A DNA stretch of 32,012 nt, taken from Hofstenia miamia (lineage: Eukaryota; Xenacoelomorpha; Acoela; Hofsteniidae). Where the stretch lies: positions 1,326,799 through 1,358,810 of the forward strand of contig CABFPE010000046.1 of the NCBI GenBank assembly GCA_900660155.1, written 5' to 3'. Both the position numbers and the translations under genes were made by a program. The notes beneath the pieces were generated by a model, which was given only the letters and a program-made list of their open reading frames with translations, did not search any database and was not told the DNA's origin. Of this stretch, positions 1-9,802 are shown piece by piece; the first letter of the stretch is position 1, and every line of letters starts with the position of its first letter.

Positions 1-30
<30 letters not shown>
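1..30. repeat. (AT)n microsatellite at window start
   Basis: Fifteen uninterrupted AT units are seen. The window edge cuts the array, so its true length is unknown. Confidence 0.95.
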
Positions 31-32
<2 letters not shown>

Positions 33-2700
33 AGGAATGAATTTTTTAGCCATTTTCAAAGCTGCTCAAATATATTTTTCAACTCTGTATTTTAAAGTGG
101 TAGGTGGACTGCCAAAAACTGGAAAAATCTGCCAACAAAGTGAAAAAGGCTTAAAAATGAAAAACTAGAACGAAGATTGGATCTTTTTTATATTGATTTT
201 AATAATTGGAGCACAAAGGTACTAAACACCGGGTCACTTTTGTTGGTAAACTTGATTGTCTTGAAAGTTCATTATTTTCTTCCTTACCTCCCAAACTACA
301 GTTGGCGCCTGAAAGTTTGCAAAATATACAAAAACAATAATTATTCAGATTATTTATTTAGAGTAACTCACAAACGTAACAAAGCAACGGAATAGGACTG
401 TCTAATATAATGCCAGGCGTTAAATTTTGTTTGACCTCCTTTGACAGACTTCGCAGACCAATTTTTGACGCATTTGTTGTTTTCAGGGTCTGTGTTCCAC
501 ACAGATAAAACATTGGCGATAGGTTTTTTCTTGTTAAAATCTCAATTTGAACTCTGATGACGCTGGTGGTCCAATCAAAAGGCTACTACTTCTAATTTTG
601 GCAGCTTTCATGGATCTAAATAACATGACACTGTGCGTTGTCTTGCAGTCCTTACTAGTGGGGTTGCAAGCCACATTCATCGTAATCGCACAGTTATCAT
701 AATTGGAGCTTTAACTACCGCTCTCTTCATATCGTTGAATTGTTCGCGATGCTGTTGATTTCAAATTTGGGTCATATTTCAAACTGTGACTTGCACTATG
801 CTGGAAAAGCGCAATGATCATACACCCCACATCATTTCGTTCGTTAATTGCAATTACAAAAGCAGAAGATATTGATTTATTGATTAAAATTTTACATCTG
901 GCACGTATTTCGAACTCTTTGTTGCAATGCTCCGTTTGTGAGTTGCTCTAAATAAATTATTTGTAAATAAAGATTGTTTTGTATTTGTTGCACACTTTTT
1001 GGCGCCAAATGTATATGGGGCAATAGAGCACGACCTTTTTCAAATATATATTGAATCTGACTATTGGTAATAGTTTTGTATGCTAAATAGTGTTTTGTAG
1101 TCCAATGATACTTATAGTAGTGCCGAAATCGGATCCAAAAATAATAAAATTTTCACCGGAAAAATTCTGGTCATTAACTTATTAATTTTATTAATCGACA
1201 AATGCAATTGTAGAAGAAAGTTATTACATTTAAATATCTTCACAATAAATAGTTGAATTATATGTATCCTATAATTTCCTCAAGAGGTTTACCCAAATGT
1301 GTAGGTTCTTTATTATTCCTTTATAGATTCTACAACTAGAATATGGCGTGCACCTTTAATTGATCAAGTGATTGCATACAGCATCAACTCGATTAGTACG
1401 TGTAAACGAAAATAAATACAAAGCGTTACATTTTGTATTGCATATTGATTATTTTATTGCAAATAGTCTACTCATACATGAGAGACACACAAATGAGTAT
1501 TAAATAATGATTACGATGACGGATTCTTTGGATAGGGAATCTTTGTAGTGCGGATAAGTGGAAGCTTAAACATTTTTTAATGTTGAAATTGGTAGCCTTT
1601 CCCATTGAGTATTTGATACTGCGGTACCTCTTGCCTATAAAATTGATCGGTGTTTTATTTAAAAATATTTGTATTGTATGAAAACCGGGTGTCAATATTT
1701 GCACTATAGAAATTTCTTACGAAAAAAGCTCTATTAATTAGGCAGTTAATATAATATGGCTGATTCGAGTTAAGTTGCTTTTCTTTCTTTGTATTCCAAT
1801 AGTCATGATTAAGAAATTAAAATCCTTGTAATCTATGATCAAGGTAACAAGCTTCATTGTAGTTTTAATAAACTGATGTGTACCGTTTCTGTAGGGTTGC
1901 ACCAAGGCCTTTTATAAACATGGTTGCACTTGTTTGTTGCCTTTTGATGTTAAACTTTGTAATATGGACCAGTTAAAATTCCATTTTATTTGTCAGAAAC
2001 TAATGTTCAATAAAATTCACGTATGTGTGTAATTACTAGAGTTCTATCGTAATTGAATGAATTCGAAATTTACAAAACATTTCTCTTTTGCTGAAAATTT
2101 AATATAGTTGTTATAACCATATCATACAAACTGTCAAAAATAATATTTAAATTTTTGTCTTAAATTTTAACTATGTAGTGTTGAAATAAATACTTGAAAA
2201 ATTTAGACACAAATAATTTCAAACTTCGAGGTAAAATAATATATGTAAACTACATGTAATATTTGTAACTACATTGAATCTCCAATTATGCGGACTACTT
2301 GGGACAGAGAAATCAAACAATTGCACGGAAAAACGAAAATTCCGAATAACCAATTAAGATTTCCGCACCCAGCAGAGAGGGGTTGATTCAGCACAAAACC
2401 CCAGTATAAAAAGATGTTTTCTATTCCATAATAAACATAAAAAATCAGATGTAATACAATATCTTAGTGTTCAGAGTTATACAGAATAATTGCAGGCGGT
2501 CTACTGAGTCACAAAAATAGATTTTTCGTTGTAATTGCATTTTGTTGTTTTCATATTTTGGTGGGGTGTGAGTATCCTGCATAAATACAGCAGATTTTTT
2601 ATGGGTATTGAAGTAAAAGATTTTAGACAGCCCGGATAATCGAAGATCCAAGGTAATGCCAATTTTATACGGTGAAATTTTGCATTTTTAGGTATAAATA
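31..2700. other. AT-rich intergenic DNA, no gene recognised
   Basis: All open frames here are short (under 80 codons), show no domain and have the composition of the surrounding DNA, so I treat them as chance. Isolated acceptor-like strings occur (for example before 496 and before 649), but nothing that reads as coding follows them. A short stem-loop (TCTGTGT / ACACAGA) lies near 490-508. Confidence 0.6.
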
Positions 2701-2729
2701 GCAGTCATAGTAATTGCAGTAAATCCCGT

Positions 2730-3012
2730 TGCATAAGCCGCCGTAGTTGCACCCCACACCTTGAAGGTTGTTTTTTGAAGTTAAAAGTATGCAGCGTGTA
2801 TAAGCCGCATCGTCCATGCCACAATAATTGCGTAGTTCTCGCATATGTTATCCATTCATTTAACCACAATTACCAAATAAGCATTTGGCCATTTTAAGAT
2901 ATACCTTGACAACGAATCTAGTGAGAAGTTTACATATATAATTTTTAGACTGCGTGTATGATCCGCACTCCAAACTTTTTTCAAAATGTAAGGCTTACTC
3001 GAGAATATACGA
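2730..3012. repeat. degenerate repeat with a TGTATAAGCCGC-like motif
   Basis: A similar motif occurs three times: ATAAGCCGCCG near 2732, GTGTATAAGCCGCAT near 2795 and GTGTATGATCCGCACT near 2953. The last is followed by GGCTTACTCGAGAATATACG. The first two copies are about 66 bp apart. This looks like the remains of a repetitive element, but its ends and class are not visible. Confidence 0.35.
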
Positions 3013-3062
3013 GTTGTTTTAGGTAGCAAGTGCCTGCCACTAATATTTTAATCTTAATGTTT

Positions 3063-3066
<4 letters not shown>

Positions 3067-3107
<41 letters not shown>
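3067..3107. repeat. (AT)n microsatellite
   Basis: About twenty perfect AT units directly precede a TACCG-type repeat fragment. A Tyr-Ile run read through it is an artefact of the dinucleotide. Confidence 0.95.
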
Positions 3108-3108
<1 letters not shown>

Positions 3109-3116
3109 TCATAGTC

Positions 3117-3150
3117 TACCGATACCGCGGTATTTTTAGTGATACCGGAC
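3117..3150 (-). repeat. fragment of a TACCG-rich dispersed repeat
   Basis: Read on the minus strand this segment matches 6762-6795 on the plus strand. Both have the order CGGTAT, four variable bases, AAAATACC, one variable base, CGGTAT, two variable bases, GTA. It is a short relic of the same repeat family that flanks the hAT element at 5756-6707. Confidence 0.5.
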
Positions 3151-4098
3151 CTAACCGACTCTCAAAATTTTCATACCACCGGGCCGTTATAGCAATAAAA
3201 CTATGGAATTATATATTTTTTATAGAAAAACATTTGTAAAATTTTGTCATATATCATCATGGTAGACAATTGCTAACAAGTGAGTTTTTATAATTATCTA
3301 AAAAAATTGTTTTATATACGTTGAAAACTTTTAAATAGTCATAATTCTTACGTATATTTTTCACTTACTCATGTAGAATAGGGTTTTAAATATTTCTGTT
3401 AATAATAGTAAATCGCAAACTAGTTGAATAAGATGCACTGTGAAGGAATAAATGGAAAAAGACTTAAATGTAATTTGCTAGAGAATTGAAGAGCATGCGT
3501 GCAGAGAAGCTATGAGTGCAAATGATAAAAATAGTAAATGTGTTTTGAATAATAATTCTTGAGAAGATCGCTGAATGCCATTGAAACTGTAAAGAACTTT
3601 AAGCAAAATAACATTTCATAATTAATATAAATTTCCTACGCATTGCTTAATATTCATATTGAAGGTTTTTGAATAATATATGCGTTTGAACAACATTTCA
3701 TTAACACTAATCTTTTCTAATCAAGTCCATATATTAATAACAGTAATTGTTATATTTTTTCACGACCTGGATGGTATCGATTCGCATAATATATATCATT
3801 TTATGAAAAAACAACGAAAATTGTAATTGAAAGTATTTTCGGTACTTACTGTACCATCGTCAGTCAAAAACAAAAATATAAATTTACAAATCATTAATTA
3901 TATTAAATAAGGTTTCTCTTCCTTAATATAAATTGATTTTGCGATCTTGGCACATTTGTTTCATTAAAATATTAAAGTCAAATGTTGATGCTTTATGTAT
4001 TTTCGAGTGCATATAAATTTCGGATTGTAAGTGTCCATATAGATGTTCTTGAATTTTTCATAAAATTATAAAGAAGCTTAGAATTCAAGCAACAAATT
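3151..4098. other. AT-rich intergenic DNA, nothing recognised
   Basis: There is no open frame of note, no domain and no RNA gene signature. The composition is uniformly AT-rich. Confidence 0.6.
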
Positions 4099-4127
4099 TA
4101 TATATATATATATATATGTGTGTGTGT
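4099..4127. repeat. compound (TA)n(TG)n microsatellite
   Basis: About nine TA units run directly into about five TG units. Confidence 0.9.
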
Positions 4128-4930
4128 ATGTATTTCGCGACAACTATACAAATTGTGGAAATACACTCGCGCTAACTATTTATAGTGTCAATTTATAGCG
4201 TTAAGTTTTTTTCAGCTTGCTGTTTTTTTGATATTAAGATGATTTTACAATTAATTCATACACTAGTCCTGATAGTATGCAAAACATAATCAAACCAACT
4301 TTGATAAAAACATTGCATGTTTATATGTATATTATTAGCCATTGCGAGATGATTTTGGAACCCTAACCCGCCAATTCAAGTCGCGTTACGAGTTGCAATT
4401 ATTTAATGTTAAGTTTTGAAATACGTAGTAAATTTATACTATTTGTTCATATTGAAAATGAAAACTTCTTACAGGCATTAATAATGGCTTTGTAAATTTA
4501 TTCATTTAACATGTAAGTAAGCCTCTGGGACTCATCACTCAGCATGTTTGGAAATTAAGCTGACAGTGAACACAGTTTGCAAACTTTGTGATTAGCATGA
4601 TCACATGTATGTTGATCTGTTTTCGTCATTTACTTGGAATAATTAAATAAACCATTTCAATATTCTTAAAAGCTACCGGAGCATTTATCACAAATTATGT
4701 CTCTATGTAATAAGTACAATAATCTTATTTTCTTTCTATATAAACAATGTACTGTGTATGATTAATATATATTCTACTATTTATACTTCATATTGTTAAA
4801 AAAAATATAGGAAAAACTGCATTATGTGGGTTTTAGCCTACTTCATTGCTACATGTATATTTAATTACACATTTGTTTAATAAATATGCATTTCTTTCTA
4901 TGTAAGAATTATTTCTAAGAAATATCAAAC
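4128..4930. other. AT-rich intergenic DNA, nothing recognised
   Basis: No coding, RNA or transposon signal could be read on either strand. Confidence 0.6.
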
Positions 4931-5030
4931 TTGAAATCAATTTTTCAAACTTTCAAATTTCAAATCAAAGTTTGAAAGGTATTGTATTAAAATTTTTTTT
5001 TGAAAAGTATTAAAGTTTCAAACTTCATCA
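4931..5030. repeat. block of CAAACTTT / AAAGTTTG inverted and direct repeats
   Basis: The motif TTTCAAAC and its complement recur several times in both orientations, so the strand can fold on itself. It is probably a decayed simple or inverted repeat; no element ends are visible. Confidence 0.45.
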
Positions 5031-5104
5031 ATCAAAAGAATTAAACAGCGACTGCCGGAGCGAAGCATCAATCTTTAGAATTAGAGACAGAGCATAAAAC
5101 AAAT

Positions 5105-5174
5105 TGGTAAAACGAGGATCAAGGAATAACTGGGCGAACTGGTAAAACGAGGATCAAGAAATAACTGGACGAAC
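5105..5174. repeat. two-copy tandem duplication, 35-bp unit
   Basis: The unit begins TGGTAAAACGAGGATCAAG and is repeated at 5140 with two or three differences. A 6-bp stem-loop (CTGGAC / GTCCAG) follows at the end of the second copy. Confidence 0.85.
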
Positions 5175-5363
5175 CTGTCCAGCAGTGGTATACAGACTGT
5201 GATAAACACATTTATACGTGAGTGGATTACTTACTAATTTTGAGCAATAAGGTAATCGATTTGATACAATAGATTACAAGAAACGCTTCTAACGTTGGAA
5301 AGGCACTTGTATTATTATTATCACTGGATATACTGTACTGAGTTACGCATTTCATTTGTTGTC

Positions 5364-5397
5364 AACAGGGGGGGGTTGTTTTGTACTCTCCCCTGTT
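5364..5397. repeat. G-rich/C-rich hairpin
   Basis: AACAGGGG pairs with CCCCTGTT across a loop of about 18 nt, with extra G residues on the left arm. It stands out because its surroundings are AT-rich. No transcript or terminator context is evident. Confidence 0.5.
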
Positions 5398-5755
5398 ATA
5401 TAACATTTTATTCTTCTTTACTATAAATTTCATGGGGAGCACAGCTGGTGTAAAATTCACTTCATCGAGAAAATTAAAATCGCACATACATTTATTTGGA
5501 ATTCTTGGTTCATGAAATGAACTTTTGCTAAGGCAATATTTTCTAAGGTATGCTAGTTATACTTTAAGTAATCATAACGACAAAGATTTTTCTGAATCAC
5601 TAAAATATCTTGAACTAATTTTTGTTTTTCATTTAGTACTCGAATTACTCATTAACCATGCATCAATTTAATACATTTAAGAGTGAATGCAAAGGAACCC
5701 CTGCTATTCACGATATATCAGTATTTTATATCGATACTTGTTCATAAAGAATGTG

Positions 5756-6707
5756 ATACCGATCAGAGTTGCAATTGAGTCACCGGTCGCCGAGTGAGGA
5801 ATTTATTGACAGGTCAGCCGGGTCAATTCTTCCCTTAAAGGTTCCGGGTTTGGTCGGGTCACCGAGTCACACTAATTTATCAAAAAGTGAACGAGATGAA
5901 GTGTACACAAGGGGATTATCTTAATATGTCAGGCTCATTACGTAAAAACTGAATTACACAAATGCCATGTGTGCCTTAAGCAGTTTTAATTGTTCGAATC
6001 TAAATATTCCGATAACGGATTTGAAATGCGAATTTCAGTTTAAATGTAATGTGATTTACGTAAATTTGAAAAATGAAAAACCTTAGCAGGTTTTTCTGCA
6101 ATAGAAGAATTCAATTGAGAAAAGCGATTTAACCCCATCAATAATTTCTTGATCCACACCAGCACTTAAGCAAAATTCGAATTCGAATCCAGCATAGATT
6201 CTGATTAGGATTTCGAATATTAGCAGTACCATATTCTGTGATTGGTTAATATTAAGTCTTTGAGCTTCGTTTAAAATCCATTTGAAAGTTTTCGATAGAA
6301 ATAGAATGAGGTTACATTACTAAATTTAATAAATGTGTGCAAATAGAAGAATCAGGGTGATATCTTATATCGGGGATTCGGATTTTGCTAGCATTTTGCT
6401 TCATAACAATTGGCTGCATAGTTGTTCTTTCCCATCGAAATCTATGAAGGATGTTAAAACTTTGTATTTACACTAAATTTATGTCTTTATAAAGGGGGGG
6501 GGGGGGAACATGCGAATGTCACTGTAGCTTGATGCGCTGCTTCATTTCAATGTCTAGGTAAGTATGCTGTTAACCAAATCTTGCAAGAAACATTAAAAAA
6601 TTCTACAAACGGGTTAAATCGGGTCATTTATTTTACAAACTTATCGGATTTACCTATCGCCGGATCAAATCCTATAAGTTCATATGGGATACAACTCTAA
6701 TACCGAT
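5756..6707. mobile_element. hAT-type non-autonomous element (MITE), 936 bp plus TSDs
   Basis: The 8-bp direct repeat ATACCGAT lies at 5756-5763 and again at 6700-6707. Between them the element begins CAGAGTTGCA and ends with the complement of TAGAGTTGTA, giving short imperfect terminal inverted repeats. An 8-bp target duplication and CAG/TAG ends are characteristic of hAT transposons. Subterminal DNA is rich in GGTC/CGGGTC and CGCCGG motifs, as expected of hAT transposase binding regions (inference). No transposase ORF is present, so it would have moved using a transposase supplied in trans. A 13-G run lies at 6494-6506. Confidence 0.85.
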
Positions 6708-6820
6708 ATATCAATGTATTAAAGAAATAGCTTGCACATGTTGATACCAATATCGGTATTTTTCGGTATTGTCAAAATACCACGGTATAAGTATATCGCC
6801 GGGTACTAGTTGCCATAATG
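6708..6820 (+). repeat. TACCG-rich repeat into which the hAT element inserted
   Basis: ATATCGGTATTTTTCGGTATTG and ATACCACGGTATAAG style motifs fill this stretch, and similar GATATATC/TATCGATAC sequence lies left of the insertion (about 5710-5755). It appears to be an older element that was the target of the 936-bp insertion. A relic of the same family is at 3117-3150. Its outer ends are not certain. Confidence 0.45.
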
Positions 6821-6973
6821 CAACTGAAGAGGGTTAAATTTACATTGATTCAAATATATTTTTATCGAAATAACATAAATGAATTTAGGCGAAACGTTTA
6901 CACTCTACAATAGTCTATTCTCTTTGTACAGTCACGTGATTAACAATATGCTACCATCTGCACATTTTCACAG

Positions 6974-7086
6974 CTTGGCCACTGAGAAGCTCAAGGAATT
7001 GCAAGGGCTCCACAAATGCGCAAATTTCATCGATTTGGGCTACATGGACAGCAGTAGATTATTATACAAGCAATCAACTTTTGGTT
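6974..7086 (+). other. possible orphan coding exon, unidentified
   Basis: An acceptor-like ATTTTCACAG ends at 6973. It is followed by a frame reading LATEKLKELQGLHK and then FIDLGYMDSSRLLYKQ, before a stop at 7086-7088. Its G+C content and amino-acid mix look more like coding sequence than the flanks do. I cannot assign a family. Its reading phase does not join simply to the exon candidate at 8853, because the visible donors leave phase 1. It could be an exon of the same unknown gene, a transposon relic or chance. Confidence 0.2.
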
Positions 7087-7088
7087 AA

Positions 7089-7630
7089 ATACGAGTGTCT
7101 TAATTTTAGAATTTACATCACACACAGTTTGTTGCTGGCGCAAATTTTGCTCACAAACGTAGTTTAATCATGATGTGGCTATCGCAAATTTTGCTTAATG
7201 TCAATAATTTTTGCAGTGATTTCACATTTGTAGAATCGAATTTTCCTATTTTTGTTTACTTTCCTTACCTAAGTATTATTTTGTAGTTCAGTTAGGGAAT
7301 TAAATAAATTTTTTGTTGATTTTATGTAGTTAACTATAAAGAAATAGGATAGATTGGGCTTGGGGCAAAGTAGAGTTCGCGCGAAAGTACTAATGCGTTC
7401 GTGGTTGTTAGTTATTTGAAAATAACATTTCACATCTTTAAGATCATAAACTATTCAGTTAAGGTCACTCTCACAGCAATAGCAGCACATACGCTTGCGC
7501 GCCTAGCATTTTCTTTAACCCACTTTAGCAATTTGTTGAAGGGCATGGGAAAGCAACAGAGTCACAAATCATGACCCGTTGTTGACCGTTGAAAAATATC
7601 AAGCAGAAAATTGAATTTTAGATTTCAAGC
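7089..7630. other. AT-rich DNA, nothing recognised
   Basis: No domain or RNA gene is visible. The stretch borders the transposase relic that follows and may include its 3' part. Confidence 0.5.
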
Positions 7631-7635
7631 AATTT

Positions 7636-8460
7636 TTGTTTAATAGCCATGCAGACTACGGTTTGTAATTCCAAGGTCTCTCGATGAGCTTTGGTCCTAT
7701 TTTGTTCAGTAATCTTCCCTGTGGTTGAGAAATTTCGCTCCAATTATGATCCGCTGGCAATCCTGCTACTTTTGTTTCTCATCTTGGAGAATATCATTAT
7801 TAGTGTTAAGTAAAATCAGTTAGGGGTTGGTTGTCATCCACTCTAAAAATTTTCGAACGAACTTGTGAAATGAAGAGGAGAACGTAGACCATCAACATCT
7901 GTATGAAGCAACGGTTTAATGATTGTTGTGAGAGCTACTTTATCATGATGTATTGACTCGACTCTAAAAATCTTGACCCAATTGAATTTCTGGGATACAT
8001 TATCTTGACTTTTACTGAAAAAGACATCAAATATTGATAAAACGGTGTTATTTGTAGATAGTGCCTAACTGCCAGATATAAATAAATTATTTAGTTATCT
8101 TTGTTAAGTACCCGTGAAAAAGCAACTTCCACCAGCATTGGCATGTATTGATGTAGAAATATCTGGTAAAGTTTAGAAATTCGAATCTGCCAAGTAGTTT
8201 GATGCTTTACTTTTGCAGTTTGTCAACAGTAGTCTGGCACCGCCGCCCTTAGCCGTTGATGATATTAACATACAGCGAATGTCGTTAATTTTTCTGCGTA
8301 ATGCGGCTTTATATTCGTTAAGTGATGTGTTTATAAGTCCCTTAGTGACTAATATTTCATTGATAATTGTCACGAATATATCTAACAAGTATCTTGTTCT
8401 AGTTACTGCATTTAATACATTGTGCCTGACCCGCTGTTGCTGACAAAAATCGGGCTCAAC
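7636..8460 (-). pseudogene. hAT-family transposase remnant (C-terminal dimerisation region)
   Basis: On the minus strand, 7743 to 7636 reads without a stop for 36 codons and starts LERNFSTTGKITEQNRTK. This is the diagnostic ER-FS--G region of the hAT C-terminal dimerisation domain. Just upstream, 7769-7743 reads VAGLPADHN in a different frame, equivalent to the 'IPATSA' stretch that normally precedes ER-FS, so one frameshift separates them. Further upstream (8388 to 8173, minus) an open frame with a KAALRRKIN stretch may be an earlier part of the catalytic domain, but that is weak. Several stops and frameshifts show it is dead. It might be related to the autonomous source of the MITEs in this window, which is untested. 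Confidence 0.6.
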
Positions 8461-8840
8461 CGCCGAGTAAATGTAAATTCATCGTTGCCGCCCTAGTGAA
8501 CCAACCAGTACAAAATGTGCAATCCCTAGGTTAAATATATTTGCATTCCTACTTTGTGTGCTCATATTCCATTAAAAGAGTGACGAGTTCCTTTAAAACA
8601 ATTTGTGACGCCGTTGAGACATTTGTAGGTAATCATAACCGTTTTTTATTTTTACGATTCTTGCTCACGGCTACTTTTACAAATGTGGAATTAATAATCA
8701 GCGGACATTGATTTATTTCTGAATTTATTTTTACTGAGTTCAGCGAAACCGAATGTTTTTTCATTGAAATAATTACTAACTTTGCAGGCTATCTGCTATC
8801 TGCTACAATACGTTGATAACTAATCCTAATTTAAATCATT
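8461..8840. other. non-coding stretch with GCCGCC motifs
   Basis: GCCGCCCT-type motifs near 8240 and 8490 hint at transposon termini, but no matched inverted ends or target duplication could be found. Nothing else is recognised. Confidence 0.4.
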
Positions 8841-8852
8841 TTCCATCAACAG

Positions 8853-8975
8853 GAAATTAATGTGCCCTTCTCCCCCCGTGAAGCCAAAGGAATTGGATCG
8901 AAAATCCTGGTTTATTGGGGCATTCCATTTGATGCCCTCAATATCACAATGAACAAGTATTCAAAGATTTTGTAA
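8853..8975 (+). CDS. candidate terminal coding exon of an unidentified gene
   Basis: A good 3' splice site (TTTTCCATCAACAG) ends at 8852. The next 40 codons are open, begin EINVPFSPREAKGIG, continue KILVYWGIPFD and end KYSKIL with a TAA at 8973-8975. G+C and codon use (GTG CCC TTC, GCC, CTG) are clearly richer than the flanks, which suggests real coding. Polyadenylation signals follow at 9183 and 9386. I do not recognise the protein and could not find preceding exons with confidence. The product and the rest of the gene are therefore unknown. If real, the gene ends less than 600 bp before the CCDC25 acceptor and runs the same way. Confidence 0.45.
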   Translation, partial: EINVPFSPREAKGIGSKILVYWGIPFDALNITMNKYSKIL

Positions 8976-9182
8976 CAATCAACAATTAAAGTTGACATTA
9001 GGTAATCTGTTATGTTGCCAAAAAAAGATTTTCTTATTTATAGTTATTTTATCTCGTGTCCTGCTCCCAGTGAATGTATTTTGTGATGGTCTCTTTGTAC
9101 TGTATAAAAGTTAAATTTTAAGAAAATACACTTTTTCAATTTTTCATTTGGCCCAGTTTCTGTTCACTTTAACCTAGTCCGT

Positions 9183-9391
9183 AATAAACATTTTTTATTT
9201 GTTTATCAAAATATGGTATGAATTTACAAAATCCTCATGTGCATTGTCTATGTCTACAATGTTTATTTTAACAAGGAGTTCTCAAGAAGTTATACCAACT
9301 TTACTGCAAATATGTACATTCTTCCTAAATCACTTTACATTTGTTTTAATTGCACGATGTTTCCCAATGTTATTTATTTCCAAACAATAAA
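9183..9391 (+). terminator. polyadenylation signals for the upstream gene
   Basis: AATAAA occurs at 9183-9188 and again at 9386-9391. Both lie downstream of the candidate stop at 8975 and upstream of CCDC25. They are what a 3' UTR would need, but AATAAA is also frequent by chance in AT-rich DNA. Confidence 0.35.
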
Positions 9392-9531
9392 GTAGTTTTA
9401 TTGTTACAGGAAATCTGTGCAATGCTTTGCTAGTAATTTCTTTTGAAAAACCGTTTAATTACTTTAGATTATTTCCTATTAAATTTGTCAACAGAATTCA
9501 AATTTAGTCAGGAATCAGAATAAATATTTTA

Positions 9532-9559
9532 AATTATTTCAGGCAGTAAGCCATTTAAA
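9532..9559 (+). promoter_or_regulatory. splice acceptor and 5' UTR just before the CCDC25 start
   Basis: The string TTTAAATTATTTCAG ends at 9542 and the start codon is at 9560, leaving a 17-nt leader in the ATG exon. An acceptor this close implies either an untranslated first exon upstream or addition of a spliced leader. The start has A at -3 and G at +4, a favourable context. Confidence 0.5.
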
Positions 9560-9802
9560 ATGGTGTTTTATTTCATTTCTTCTGTACGCGATTCCAATGG
9601 AAAGCCATTTCAACTTTACATGGGTAAGGATAAGTTCGAAAATGAGGATCTTATCAAATATGGTTGGCCGGAGGATGTTTGGTTCCATGTCAGTGAATTG
9701 TCGTCTGCGCACGTGTATGTGCGAGCACCTGGTGTGTTCGATAACTTGCCTGCTCAACTGGTAGAAGAGTGTTGTCAGCTAGTCAAACAAAACAGTATTG
9801 AG
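9560..9802 (+). CDS. CCDC25: CCDC25 coding exon 1
   Basis: This exon carries residues 1-81, from MVFYFISS to KQNSIE, and holds most of the NFACT-R domain. The donor is GAG|GTAATA in phase 0. The ATG aligns with the start of other CCDC25 proteins, which also begin MVFYF. Confidence 0.95.

Noticed and set aside
3030..3239. Open frame with a Tyr-Ile repeat
   Set aside because: It is generated by the (AT)n microsatellite.
8213..8443. Plus-strand 76-codon frame with LAPPPLAVDD
   Set aside because: It overlaps the minus-strand hAT relic region, has no domain and no splice support.
9539..9757. 72-codon minus-strand frame over CCDC25 exon 1
   Set aside because: It is the antisense of a confidently identified coding exon.
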